64,000 nt of DNA from Austropuccinia psidii (Eukaryota > Basidiomycota > Pucciniomycetes > Pucciniales > Sphaerophragmiaceae). Below, in pieces: positions 21,823-31,540 of this stretch. Under the pieces are notes generated by a model. It did no database searches and was not told where the DNA came from. It saw only the letters and a list, made by a program, of their open reading frames with translations. A program made the position numbers and the translations under genes. How positions within the stretch are numbered: position 1 is the first letter of the stretch; every line of letters starts with the position of its first letter. Location: the NCBI GenBank assembly GCA_023105745.1, contig JALGQZ010000019.1:5766001-5830000 (forward strand), given 5' to 3'.

Positions 21823-23180
21823 ATGTCGTTCACGTTATGCACCAAGCGGGGTATCCCCTGCATTCGCTCCTCGACGACGAACAACGCTTGTGATGCTTGC
21901 CGACAAGCACACAAGAAATGTTCGTTCGTTGTCCGCCCCTTCCGCCCACGAGGCCAGACGAGTTCTCGCCCAAGACGCCCTCGCGAGGACTCCTTTGTGG
22001 TCGACGATGATGAAACCATTTCCGAGCGTGAATGGACGCCGGGCCCCCAAACAGGCCAACGGGAACGATTCCGGACGATTAGCCCTGTCCCCTCCAGTAT
22101 CGATTTGTCCACTCCCCCTCCTAGGCCACCATCCGATGGTCACTTCACTCCTCGACCGGAGCGAAGTGATTATCCGGCCGATGAAGGATGGCGATGGCGA
22201 GAGGACATTCAAGCTTGGGCTGATCGTCACCATGTCTTGTCACCGATGGGATTCAAATGCCAAAGTAAGTTTTATTTCTCCTCTTTATCTCATTTCTCTT
22301 CACGCAATAATACTGACTTTTTTCCATTACTCATAGAACCAAACCCCCCGAATCCCCCCCGACACGACTCTCCCGTTCCCAGTTTGCCTCGCGAGCAAAC
22401 CCCCCGGCAACCCACTCCAGGCCCGAGTGGCACCCGATGGTCTGAGGAATTATTCCGTGGTAAGCAGCCAAAGTTTCATTTCATTTTCACTTTCACTTTC
22501 GAGTCGAGTGAACTGACTCTTACTCCTTTTTTAGAACCCTCCCGAACCGAAGAGCCACCTATTCCTGGCCCGAGTCCATCGTCCCAACCACCTGAGGACG
22601 ATACGACTCGTGAGCCAGAACCTGAGGTGGCTCCTACGCAATCCACGGAGGAACCTTATGGTAAGTCACCCCTTCTTTCTCTTCGATCCATATTCACCTT
22701 TCCTCATTTTTTCTTCGACCGTCTCCAGATCGTCCCGCCACTCCTCGCTCGATCATCATCATCGACGATACGCCCGTGGGATCACCCCATCCCCCTTCTT
22801 CTTCACCGACTCCACCATCTTCCCCTTCCACTCCAACCCCGGTTCCCTCCCCAGAGATCCCTTCCAGTGCCCCCGAGAACCCCAACGCCTCCTCCCCCCC
22901 GGTGCCAAGCTCGTCTCATTCTCACCATGACGCTCGCCAGGAATTCACCGACCTGCGACCGACCCTAATGATTCCTCGAGCCATCGTCCACGATTCGATC
23001 AACCGAATCTTGTTGGAGCATCGTCGCTTGCTCCACATGATTCCTTTCGTGGATGCAACTCATCGAAATGAGATGCACCGGGAATTCCGGGAGGAACTAA
23101 ACTCCCTCCTTGGCAAGGCAATGGAGGCTTATCCAAAGGAGGACATCACCGGGATAGTCTCGAAATACTTAGAAAAATAA
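21823..23180 (+). CDS. protein W: Pro-rich protein with N-terminal Cys motif (380 aa)
   Basis: Four exons (21823-22264, 22337-22459, 22535-22660, 22729-23180) with phase-1 GT-AG introns join to 380 aa. The N terminus has Cys residues at about 6, 13, 23, 26 and 33; the part ACDACRQAHKKC resembles half of a fungal Zn2Cys6 cluster. A basic/Arg-rich stretch follows, then about 200 residues rich in Pro and Ser, then a C-terminal helical region of about 90 residues (from ARQEFTDLRPTLMIP to the end) that could mediate self-association. The start follows a splice acceptor by one base, so an upstream untranslated exon is likely. A possible role is a transposon-borne DNA-binding regulator; this is inference from the Cys motif. 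The E2 copy is broken. Confidence 0.7.
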
Positions 23181-23589
23181 AAAAATTTAAAAAAAAATCA
23201 TTATTTCCTCTATTTATTATTTGTAATACTTTCTTTCATATAAATTTTTTGTATTGAATGATTGTTATTTTCCATTTCTATTACATTCTTTGCTCACGTT
23301 AAGTTATATTTTGTTCAATGGTTCAAATATCCTATTGCATGAGAAAACGTTTTATAAGTGCCCTACCAAAGGTTTGAGTGAGTATTTGTTTGTGTGACCC
23401 TCTTTTTCTCAAAATGCCCCAATAGTTGCCGTTATCCTCTCCTATATTTTCTTCTCCCATGGTTTAGAGCCATACCCATTCTTAACTGTAAAAAAGCGGG
23501 AGGTTCCCGTATGTGAGCAATCGAGTCCAGATTCGTGAAACATGGCCTTTCCTATGGTCACACGCTATTAGTCTTACTCATGTATTGAA
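23181..23589. other. 3' region of gene W
   Basis: AT-rich sequence after the W stop, starting with runs of A, with no gene. Sequence around 23456 (CATGGTTTAGAGCC) matches the point in E3 where E2 is inserted (46678). Confidence 0.55.
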
Positions 23590-24215
23590 TTGTTTAAATT
23601 GGCTAGAACCTTCACAAGCGTAAGGATTGGCGTGTGACTTGTCGGGAGGCTGCACAGGCGTAAGGATTGGCGTGTGAATTGTTGGGAGCCTGCACAGGCA
23701 TAAGGATTGGCGTGTGAATTGTTGGGAGCCTGCACAGGCATAAGGATTGGCGTGTGAATTGTTGGGAGCCTGCACAGGCGTAAGAATTTGTCAGCATTGC
23801 TGGCAACCCTCCCATGCGTAAGGATTGGCGTGTGAATCGTCGGAAGCCTGTACAGGCGTAAGGAATTTTAGCACTTTTGGGACCCTCCCCAAGCATAAGG
23901 ATTAGCGTGTGAATTGTTGGGAGCCTGCACAGGCGTAAGAATTGGCGTGTGAATTCTTGGGATCCTGCACAGGCTAAAGAAAATTTCAGCATTGTGGGGA
24001 AGCTTCACAAGCGTAAGAATTGGCGTGTGAATCGTCGAAAGCCTGTAAAGGCGTAAGGATTGGCGTGTAAACTTTCGGGAGCCTGCACAGGCATAAGGAT
24101 TGGCGTGTGTAGCGATGGCCCCCCGCATAGGCGTAAGGAACTTTTAGCATTGTCAGAACCTGCACAAGCATGAGGATTCGCGTGTGAAGCATTGGCATCC
24201 TGGACAATAGCAACA
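23590..24215. repeat. minisatellite M2 of E1 (40-bp unit)
   Basis: Tandem array with a 40-base period in its best part (for example 23653 to 23693), core TAAGGATTGGCGTGTGAATT followed by GTTGGGAGCCTGCACAGG. Units become irregular toward the right. The same array sits at the same place in E2 and E3. Open frames across it are artefacts. Confidence 0.9.
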
Positions 24216-24226
24216 AACCAGGACCG

Positions 24227-24252
24227 ATGTACGATGGCATGCCACCGTACAT
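24227..24252. repeat. intergenic palindrome 3 of E1
   Basis: ATGTACGATGGCA followed by its reverse complement with one mismatch. Lies downstream of the Tet-like gene, between it and minisatellite M2. Confidence 0.9.
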
Positions 24253-24376
24253 AATCCACTTCACCCCTTTTTCATGTGAGACACCCCATCTCCCGCACTC
24301 GAATCCATCCAATTCTGGTGTATATTTTCCTCTGCCTTACCTCACCATTACTTACCCAACCCACTTGCAAATCTCC

Positions 24377-25721
24377 TCATTCTTTGAATCGGCATAAGAT
24401 TGTATTACCATCCCTGATTTGATAGCCCGCTCTCTCGCCAATCTCATAATAGCCATTGCTTTTTTGCCGCATTGTTTTTGCTAACCTGCTTGAGCATTGT
24501 GCGGACATACCCACTAGTGTCGTGCTTTCGTTGTCCTGTGCTGGATCAGTATAATGAACAAATGTACTACTGGCCCACACTACCTGAATGAGCCCATGAC
24601 ATGTGGATAGATCAATCCAAAAATGCTCATTTGGGAAAATCAATTTTCCCCCTGTACACCGCTTTGACGCATCTCTTTGAATTTGGCCGGTCCGCTTATG
24701 AGCTTGAAACCACCATCCCGAAGCATACAGCGATGCATCCTTATCAACATGAGGTGCGTTTTTGAATCCATTCATGGTGAAAGTGAGTGCGGAAGCGAAC
24801 TCGAATGCACCCTGATTTGCCGGAATATCGCCTTCATAGTTGACTTGATCAAAAGACGGAACCCCCAATGAGTTGTAGCAATTTTGAATCTTCTGAAATA
24901 AATTATCCCCAACATATCGTAAGGATTGACCTAGAATGCGACCCACCGAGCTAAGATTGGCACCTCGGTCCCGCCATTCATCTTTTGCATTTTCAATTTT
25001 GCCAGCACTACCATACAGACCAAATTGTTCATTCTTCGTGGTGCATTTGCGCCACCCAATCGCGAACATAAATCCCTCCAGTAATGCTCCATTTGTTGCA
25101 ATAGGGTCAGTGAACCTCTTTTCGCGAAATAAGAATTGTGATAATTCATCCCATTGATTGACCTCGACTTCACTCATTGTTGTGAATGGTCGGAATTCAA
25201 CAAGGGCAATGAGTAATCCGGTTGAAGAGAAAATTGCCACACGGCCAAAGTGAATGCGTTTGATCTGATTGACATCCACAACCCTCCGAATTTCACTTGG
25301 GGTGATATTTGCTGATACTGGCATTGATATTTGTGCTGTTGGGCGAGAGGAGGAAAAAAACCTATTCATTCGGGTCATTTTGCGCTCATTTGTCTTTTGG
25401 GATCTGCTACTATTCCCGAGTGGTTGCGGGATCACTATGTGTTGAAGCACACAAGATATCAGATACTGCCAAGGAGCTTTCTTCGGCACACATCCTTTGA
25501 CTTCCCTGTTGGAGCCCACATCACATTGGCACAATCTGAACCGACTAAAGCCCATGTTCTTCAGTGGGGCCCAATGAGGGTGCCACATAAATGTGGAAGC
25601 ATATATATATATCTATATATATACACTGAGATTAAGCGAGTAACTCACACTTTCCTTCCTCAGCCCGACGCTTTCTCGCGAGTTCCCTTTTACGCTCTTT
25701 TCCTTTTTTCGTGAATGGCAT
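24377..25721 (-). CDS. Tet-like 2OG-Fe(II) oxygenase; N-terminal frame disrupted
   Basis: The predicted family is TET/JBP dioxygenases, which oxidise 5-methylcytosine or thymine in DNA using Fe(II) and 2-oxoglutarate. The catalytic half shows the iron ligands HVD (His codon 24749-24751, Asp 24743-24745), then GGKLIFPNEHFWIDL, CHGLIQVVW and the distal His in FVHYT (codon 24554-24556). This spacing matches Tet-like proteins of rusts and mushrooms. Exon 1 (25721-25649) gives the basic start MPFTKKGKERKRELARKRRA; a phase-1 intron with a TA microsatellite follows, and exon 2 begins at 25544. Compared with E0 and E2, E1 lacks 52 bases near 25463, which shifts the N-terminal frame into a stop. The rest (about 330 residues) is open to 24377. 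Either a later Met is used or this copy is a recent pseudogene. Confidence 0.75.
25600..25624. repeat. TA microsatellite in Tet-like intron
   Basis: A short (TA)n run inside the first intron. Its length differs between E0, E1, E2 and E3. It is transcribed intron sequence in this model, not a core promoter. Confidence 0.6.
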
Positions 25722-26298
25722 GCTTTCAGCAGAAAATGAAATGAAACCGAATGATTACTGATTTCTTAATATCACCTAAATTGGATTGCGATGGATGAAT
25801 CTTTTTTAATTGCGGCTAAAAAGAAAGCTCACGCCTGACCTTGGCAAATTCACGATCTCAAATACCTGAACCTGAAAATTGCAGTGGATAGTGCATTATT
25901 CAATTTTACACATTGATGTTCCCATGCAATCACTTTCCAATCCAGCAATTTGGAATATTGCAAGCACAGGCAAATGCAATATGCATCCTGCTGCGGATCC
26001 CTAGTTATCCCACTCCTCTTGAAAGACACAGGAACCTTTTGCCTATTATGGGCTGGCGTGAAGTGATACACGCGACCTCCCGCAATGCCCCCGCGTGTGC
26101 TACTCGCGGGCACAATGCCTGACTCAGCTTGCGTCTTGTCGGAGTCTTCGCAATGATGTACGGAGGCATGCCGCCGTACAATTACTATTGGTACTCAGAC
26201 TGTGGCATCCGGGCAGTAGTAGGATAGGAAGTCATGATTATTAAATTCATAAATCACTTTGCAAAATTAAATTACAATCTATCTAGTACAAAGCTAAT
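25722..26298. other. intergenic region, Tet-like/gene X
   Basis: No gene is seen. It lies between the stop of gene X and the start of the Tet-like gene, both on the minus strand, so it holds the X terminator and the Tet-like promoter. It contains one palindrome. Confidence 0.6.
26157..26180. repeat. intergenic palindrome 4 of E1
   Basis: TGTACGGAGGCA followed by TGCCGCCGTACA; arms match except for one inner pair. Confidence 0.9.
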
Positions 26299-28525
26299 CT
26301 AAAACGGGTCAATCCTGGTTGTGAGTTTAGCTGACCTGGGTACCGTCAAGGTGACCTCATCACTTGAACCAAGCCCGCGATTCGCCACCCAGGCATCACC
26401 AAAGTCTAATACTAAGCATCGTGCAAAATCCAATCTAAGAGGTACAGTGGGGTTAAAAGACTCTGATGAGAAGAAACTTTTATTCAGTAAATTACATATA
26501 TACTTATTAGTACGTAGCCACACTGGCTCCACTAGATTTTTACCCTCTGAAAGTTTTGCGGAAATGTCAATTAGTGCTAAAGCCCCTTTAACTGAGCTTG
26601 TTCTCCAGTCATCTGAGCATACCATCAAACCACGAACCCCCGCCGCACAGAATGCCGCTAATATACCATAGCAAATTCGATTGATTCCAAGATTCTTGTG
26701 ACACGCCAAAAGATCTTTGATGGCCTCATTTTTTTTTGAGTTTGTGAGTTTGCCTTTGATGCCATTAACTTCGACCTTTGTATGTGCACGTACCATGTTG
26801 TATGCAATCATCAAATGGATAACTGTATCCATTAGATCCTCCAGGTTCTTGTGCGGCTTTGTGGATATCTCATTGTCAGCCCCGCCACCTTCAATGCTGA
26901 GTTGGGTTGCACGTTGCTTCGATTTACTCAAGCAGGAGGCAAGGTATTCAACTGCTCCCCGTTCGAGTCCAAGAGGATCGGTTGAATTTGATGTTGGTGC
27001 AACATATGGTTTGGGTGCAATCACATCGTATGAGACTAAACTAATGGATTCAAACATAACATTTGCCCAAAAATGTTTAACTGGATTGGCGGGGTAAAGA
27101 AGGCTCTGAACCATTTTGAAGAAGGAGTGTTCAGATTTTGCGAGATTATCTGGAGGTTTAGCTGATTCCTTCATCAATTTGAGATTCCAAATGTTGTGAT
27201 CAAAAAACGCTTCTGTTTCGGTTGGCTTAAAAAAATCTAACCCTGTATATTGCAATTTATATCACCAGTCAACAGCCAATAATCAAGTATCATGCACAAA
27301 GATAAAAAAAAACTCACCTGCCATCTCAAGGTCCTGCAGCCAAGCCGACATTTTAAGATCTCGGTTACTGATCACCTTAATACCAACGGGCAGGAATGTA
27401 TGAGCATCCTTTGTTGGTAAGTTGTCCCATCTATTTTTGTAAATCCTATTGATATTATCAAGCCCCCTTTTCCATGATTGTTGAGTAATATTGGAATGAT
27501 AATTCAAAACGCCTGCAAACTCTTCCATGCGGGATAAAAATATTCCTTGAAAATTCGCAGCGGATGACACTTCGGGCTCAGCGTCGGGAATTATATCAGT
27601 CATATCTCGTCCCATTGTATCATGTTTAATTGTTTCCCTTTCTTGAAAGGCTTGAATATTCCGAGGAGAGGCGGGAGGGGTTGCATCATGCATTGTTTCA
27701 TTGGGTATCGGGGGACTTTCAGTATGTGGAGCTTCATCATGGATTGTTTCATTGAGTATTGGGGGGGGTTCAGTATGCGGAGGTTCATTATCAATATGGT
27801 CCCCTTCAACATTGATAATTTCATCACCTTGATCGCGAGAATCGTTTGCGGCTTCAAAGGTACGGCGTTTTTTGTTTGTTTTTTTGGTCGCATGTATATT
27901 TGGTCTTTTTCCTAATCCTTTGCCTGGAAATCCAATTACGACTCGAGATCCTTCAGGTAGAGATTCTCCCACCTCCACACCTGCCCATATATTGTAAGCA
28001 GCTATTTTTATCAATTTTGTTTTGAATTAGTAATGGACTTACGGTTCAAATCCATTTTGAGCAGGCTCATGGCTTCAGCAATCTTTTGACGCACATAATC
28101 AGGAATTTTACTATCATTTTGGATTTTTTCGAGCCTTGGGATTGTTTGAGCAATGTTGGAGACAAATTGTTCCTTGGATATAATTTCCACCTCCCCACTG
28201 AAAATTACATCATCTTGCCCATCATCTTCTGTCGGTGCACAAGGTTCAACAGTCTTTTCCTTCTCATAACTTTTAAAATTCGGTTTCTGAGAGCTTGGAG
28301 GCTGCCCTGAAATAAAGGCTATGACACAATATCAGGTTTTGAGAGATTTGAAATATTAAAGATGGATGCATACTCACATTCCGGAAGAACTGGTGGATCT
28401 TGATTACTCTCTACTTCAATGCCTAATTCACGACTACTGGCGATATCAGAGATTTCACTTCCACTCTCTGGGGCTGAAGTTGGTCGTTCATTGAATTCTG
28501 TTGAATTTCCCGGGGTTCGGGCCAT
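26299..28525 (-). CDS. protein X, unknown transposon-borne protein (672 aa)
   Basis: I do not recognise this family. Four exons (28525-28378, 28306-28043, 27980-27318, 27242-26299), all joined in phase 1 by GT-AG introns of 62-75 bp, give 672 aa. The N-terminal 135 residues are acidic and Ser-rich. The third exon has a Lys/Arg-rich patch (KKTNKKRR) that could be a nuclear signal, then an acidic repeat in which PHTE.PP and NETIHDE recur at a 17-residue spacing. The last exon looks like a folded domain of about 310 residues with hydrophobic helices (LLYPANPVKHFWANVMFESI, ICYGILAAFCAAGVRGLMV), ending TTRIDPF. Three other copies (E0, E2, E3) keep the same splice sites but are broken. Its constant place beside the Tet-like gene suggests a joint role; that is inference. 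Confidence 0.8.
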
Positions 28526-29000
28526 AGCGGAGGTAGTTTATTAAGCAAATAGATGGTGACGAGTTGATTGCTAACTTGTTTGAAAATTTTTTGATAAAAG
28601 ATCCAAATTCAAGAAAAAAGGTGCAAATGCGATTTGTCGGGAAATTGAAGGAGGCGATGTTTTGCAAATTATTTCATATCATGCAAATGAAATCACTTCC
28701 CTGTGAGACATTGAATAAAGTTGACTAGTGAGAAACCTACTAAAGTCAACTTTTGAACTATTCAATGCTCATGAGGTAAGGACTAAGCAAAGTGTTCATT
28801 TGATTGATATGAAATAAAATGGTTTTGTCGGCGAAACAGGAGACACAATTCTTGTCTTAAATAGTCCACTTATTAGGTTTTAATTTGTGAGTCTCATGAT
28901 TTAAACCCTAGCCACAACATTGTGAATATACTGACCAATTTCCCCTGAGGTCCTGTTGGCAGAGAAGGCCACTCAGCATATTTCGGCGATGGCGTCCATT
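28526..29000 (-). promoter_or_regulatory. gene X promoter region with large imperfect inverted repeat
   Basis: No gene. A large imperfect inverted repeat spans 28671-28815: outer arms carry TTTCATATCA and TGATATGAAA, middle parts CAAATGAA and TTCATTTG, inner parts CATTGAATA...AGTTGACT and AGTCAACT...TATTCAATG around a 17-base loop. It is kept in E0 and E2 upstream of gene X. Confidence 0.6.
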
Positions 29001-29026
29001 GTGTACGCCAACAAGCCACCGTACAC
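29001..29026. repeat. intergenic palindrome 5 of E1
   Basis: Perfect 7-base arms GTGTACG and CGTACAC around an imperfect centre (CCAACAAGCCAC). Located between minisatellite M1 and the gene X promoter. Confidence 0.75.
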
Positions 29027-29040
29027 ACTATGGATGTAGT

Positions 29041-29650
29041 ACGGAAGCTTAAGGATGGTAAGCGTTGTCGGAGGCATGTCGGGAGGGCACTACATGAGCG
29101 TAAGGATGGTAAGCAGTGTCGGGAGAATGTCGGGAGGGAGGGTAACTGTTGTCGGAGGCATGTCGGGAGGGCACTACATGAGCGTAAGGATGGTAAGCAG
29201 TGTCGGGAGAATGTCGGGAGGGAGGGTAACTGTTGTCGGAGGCATGTCGGGAGGGCACTACATGAGCCTAAGGATGGTAAGCAGTGTCGGGAGAATGTCG
29301 GGAGGGAGGGTAACTGTTGTCGGAGGCATGTCGGGAGGGCACTACATGAGCGTAAGGATGGTAAGCAGTGTCGGGAGAATGTCGGGAGGGAGGGTAACTG
29401 TTGTCAGAGGCATGTCGGGAGGGCACTACATGAGCGTAAGGATGGTAAGCAGTGTCGGGAGAATGTCGGGAGGGAGGGTAACTGTTGTCGGAGGCATGTC
29501 GGGAGGGCACTACATGAGCGTAAGGATGGTAAGCTGTGTCGGAGGCATGTCGGGAGGGCACTACACAAGCGTAAGGGTCATCAGTGGTGTCGGAGGCATG
29601 TCGGGAGGGTATTACACAAGTGTGAGGATGGTAGGGGCGGGGGTGTGAAA
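29041..29650. repeat. minisatellite M1 of E1 (84-bp unit)
   Basis: Six units at an exact 84-base spacing (GAGGCA at 29071, 29155, 29239, 29323, 29407, 29491), followed by shorter units lacking an internal block. Because 84 is a multiple of three, long open frames run through on several frames; they are not genes. Confidence 0.95.
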
Positions 29651-29946
29651 GCGTAAGGAGTGGTGAGGACGGAGAGGGGCGGGCAGTGTCGGAGTCTCAT
29701 CCGGATGGAGGGCGGTGCGGGTGCGTAAGCATGCTAAGCGTCGGGGAGGCGGAAGCCAATGAGGTGAAATTACACGAACGTTGCGCATAGTGTTGAAATG
29801 GGTTTGGGCTTTGAGTGACATTCTCATGTGACACATGTGAGACGATTGACGTTGTCTTGACGCTGACGTGACGTGACCCACTAAATCCAGTGACTATAAA
29901 GTGACACTAACGCGACTGAAGCAAGATTTTATACTGACCGCGGTGC
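29651..29946. other. right subterminal region of E1
   Basis: No gene. G-rich sequence after M1, then several CGTCA/TGACG motifs at about 29840-29900 that mirror the repeats inside the left end. Confidence 0.55.
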
Positions 29947-29992
29947 GACGTGAAGTCAATCGCCGACGATTGACGCGAGATTCGCCCTGGTG
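29947..29992 (-). repeat. right terminal inverted repeat of E1
   Basis: Read on the minus strand it starts CACCAGGGCGAATCTCGCGT and ends CACGTC, matching the left end at 44 of 46 positions. Confidence 0.9.
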
Positions 29993-31540
29993 ATATATTC
30001 AAGGATCATAGCTAATATCTCTTAAAATATACAAGATAGAGTGATGAACCAAAAATAAAGTTACGACGTAATTATTGCAAGAACACAGATAGAAACTTTA
30101 TTTTACAAACTATAATCAAGGTTAAAACCTATGATGAAATATTGACAAAAACCAACAGAGCTGTTGACCACTTTGTTGTGAAAGTGGTCCAAACTTAAAA
30201 AAAAAGTACACAGTTGGATTCTACTAGTTCATTTGTGAAGAATGATGTATTTTTTATTATTAAATTCACGGTACAACCCCCTGAAATCATGGTTTGAAGT
30301 TTGAAATATAGAATTTCAACAGAAAAGATGAGTTACAAGAAAAATCATCAAAATTAGAGTTTGGATGATGTAATGAAATGCTCTGGGAAGAATAATGAGG
30401 TTATGTCAGGCTATCAGATGTCACTCTCTGAATTGCTTTAGCGTGGAAATCTCAAAAGTTATTAAACATCAAAGTTTGAGCTTAAATTGAGCAGTTAGGA
30501 TCACCTACTGTAACCTTAAATTAAGTTTAACAGTCATATGAGTGATACAATTGGTAAACACTATTAGTTTATGATTAAAACTAATGAAATTCACGAAATT
30601 TGGGGTTCTGCCAAGCCTCTGAGGTCATCAAACTTAGAGCTATAGTGATAACTCTAAATAATGGTGTAATAATGATGTAATATGGTTTGATCATGATGTA
30701 ATCATCCTCAAACCTTAAAATATTGATCAATTCCAGTGGATATGATCAGTACACGTCTACTAGAAGCCTTTTGGACTCTAGGAGCGAGGTATTTACTATA
30801 AATAGAGCTCTTTTTACTCTGTTTTCCCCTCAGACGCATCAAAAACATTAAATCAACTAAATCAAAGGTAATTTCTCTATCATTTATATATAGAACTATT
30901 ATATTATTAAATACCAAATACCACCTTGTTATAATCATCTATCTTGACGTGATTAAATCATTTATTTAATTGTTTTTGTTAAAAATCTCTCTAAAGCCTC
31001 ATTTCCACATAAAAATTAAAGGATATTTGTAATTTCTCTATTTTTTCTTGTAAATACAATTTGAAAAGGTTGTATTTATATTTTTTGGCGTAAAATATCT
31101 CAAAAGTATTATATTAAGTGTTAAAAGTAGGTTACTTTCTCTTATTATAATAATTTTCCCTTTATTATTATTTTAATAATTCTTTAATTAATATAAATAG
31201 TATTTATATTAATTTATAACCTTAATATTGGTAATATTATTCTTAATTGTCTTTTATTAATAAAAAACAATTTTTTACGCCTTTATTGTTTGTTTGTAAC
31301 AATAATAAAGTGCCATTAAATAGATTAACTCTTTTATATTAATATATTTATTTTTATTATATTATATTTTATTTTATAAATTATATTATTATATTTATTT
31401 AAGAATATAATCATTTTACGCCACAATTATAATAATTCTTCATTATTATAATTATTTATTTCATTTATAAGGACATTCATAGTACAATAAGTAAAATGAT
31501 AGTAATTTTTACTTATTGTTTCATAGTCAAACCTTACAAT
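29993..31540 (+). mobile_element. truncated Gypsy LTR (same family as 47470-49454)
   Basis: The reverse complement of the LTRs at 47470-49454 and 56113-58099. The intact end is at 31540 (AAACCTTACA); the other end is cut inside the LTR at the right end of E1. It contains TATAAATAG at 30797-30805, the LTR promoter. The bases after it, ATATT at 31541-31545, belong to protein Z of E2 and are the expected target site. No coding sequence of the retroelement remains here. Confidence 0.85.

Larger units (their letters stand above)
9096..29992. mobile_element. E1: giant CACTA-like DNA transposon with gene cargo
   Basis: The element is bounded by 46-bp terminal inverted repeats (9096-9141 and 29947-29992; 44 of 46 identical) that start CACC and each contain an internal palindrome. 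Short CGTCA-type repeats follow inside both ends, as is common in CACTA/EnSpm elements. Inside lie a Tnp2-like transposase, protein Z, SNF2 ATPase, protein W, Tet-like oxygenase and protein X. Three other partial copies in the window confirm that the right-hand genes travel together, and E2 confirms Z, SNF2 and W. No matching target duplication is seen: TTT lies to the left and ATA to the right. One or both flanks must therefore have been rearranged after insertion. Usual CACTA elements are much shorter. Confidence 0.8.

Noticed and set aside
23590..24215. Regular 40-bp repeats as a CRISPR array.
   Set aside because: There are no unique spacers, the whole unit repeats, and the context is eukaryotic transposon DNA.
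25600..25624. TATATATA run as TATA box for the Tet-like gene.
   Set aside because: It lies downstream of the conserved basic N-terminal exon, inside a GT-AG intron, and varies in length between copies.
29947..29996. Helitron-like 3' end: a hairpin followed about 12 bases later by CTGG and T.
   Set aside because: The same sequence occurs inverted at the left end (9096), so these are terminal inverted repeats. No Rep/helicase is present, and the transposase is Tnp2-like.
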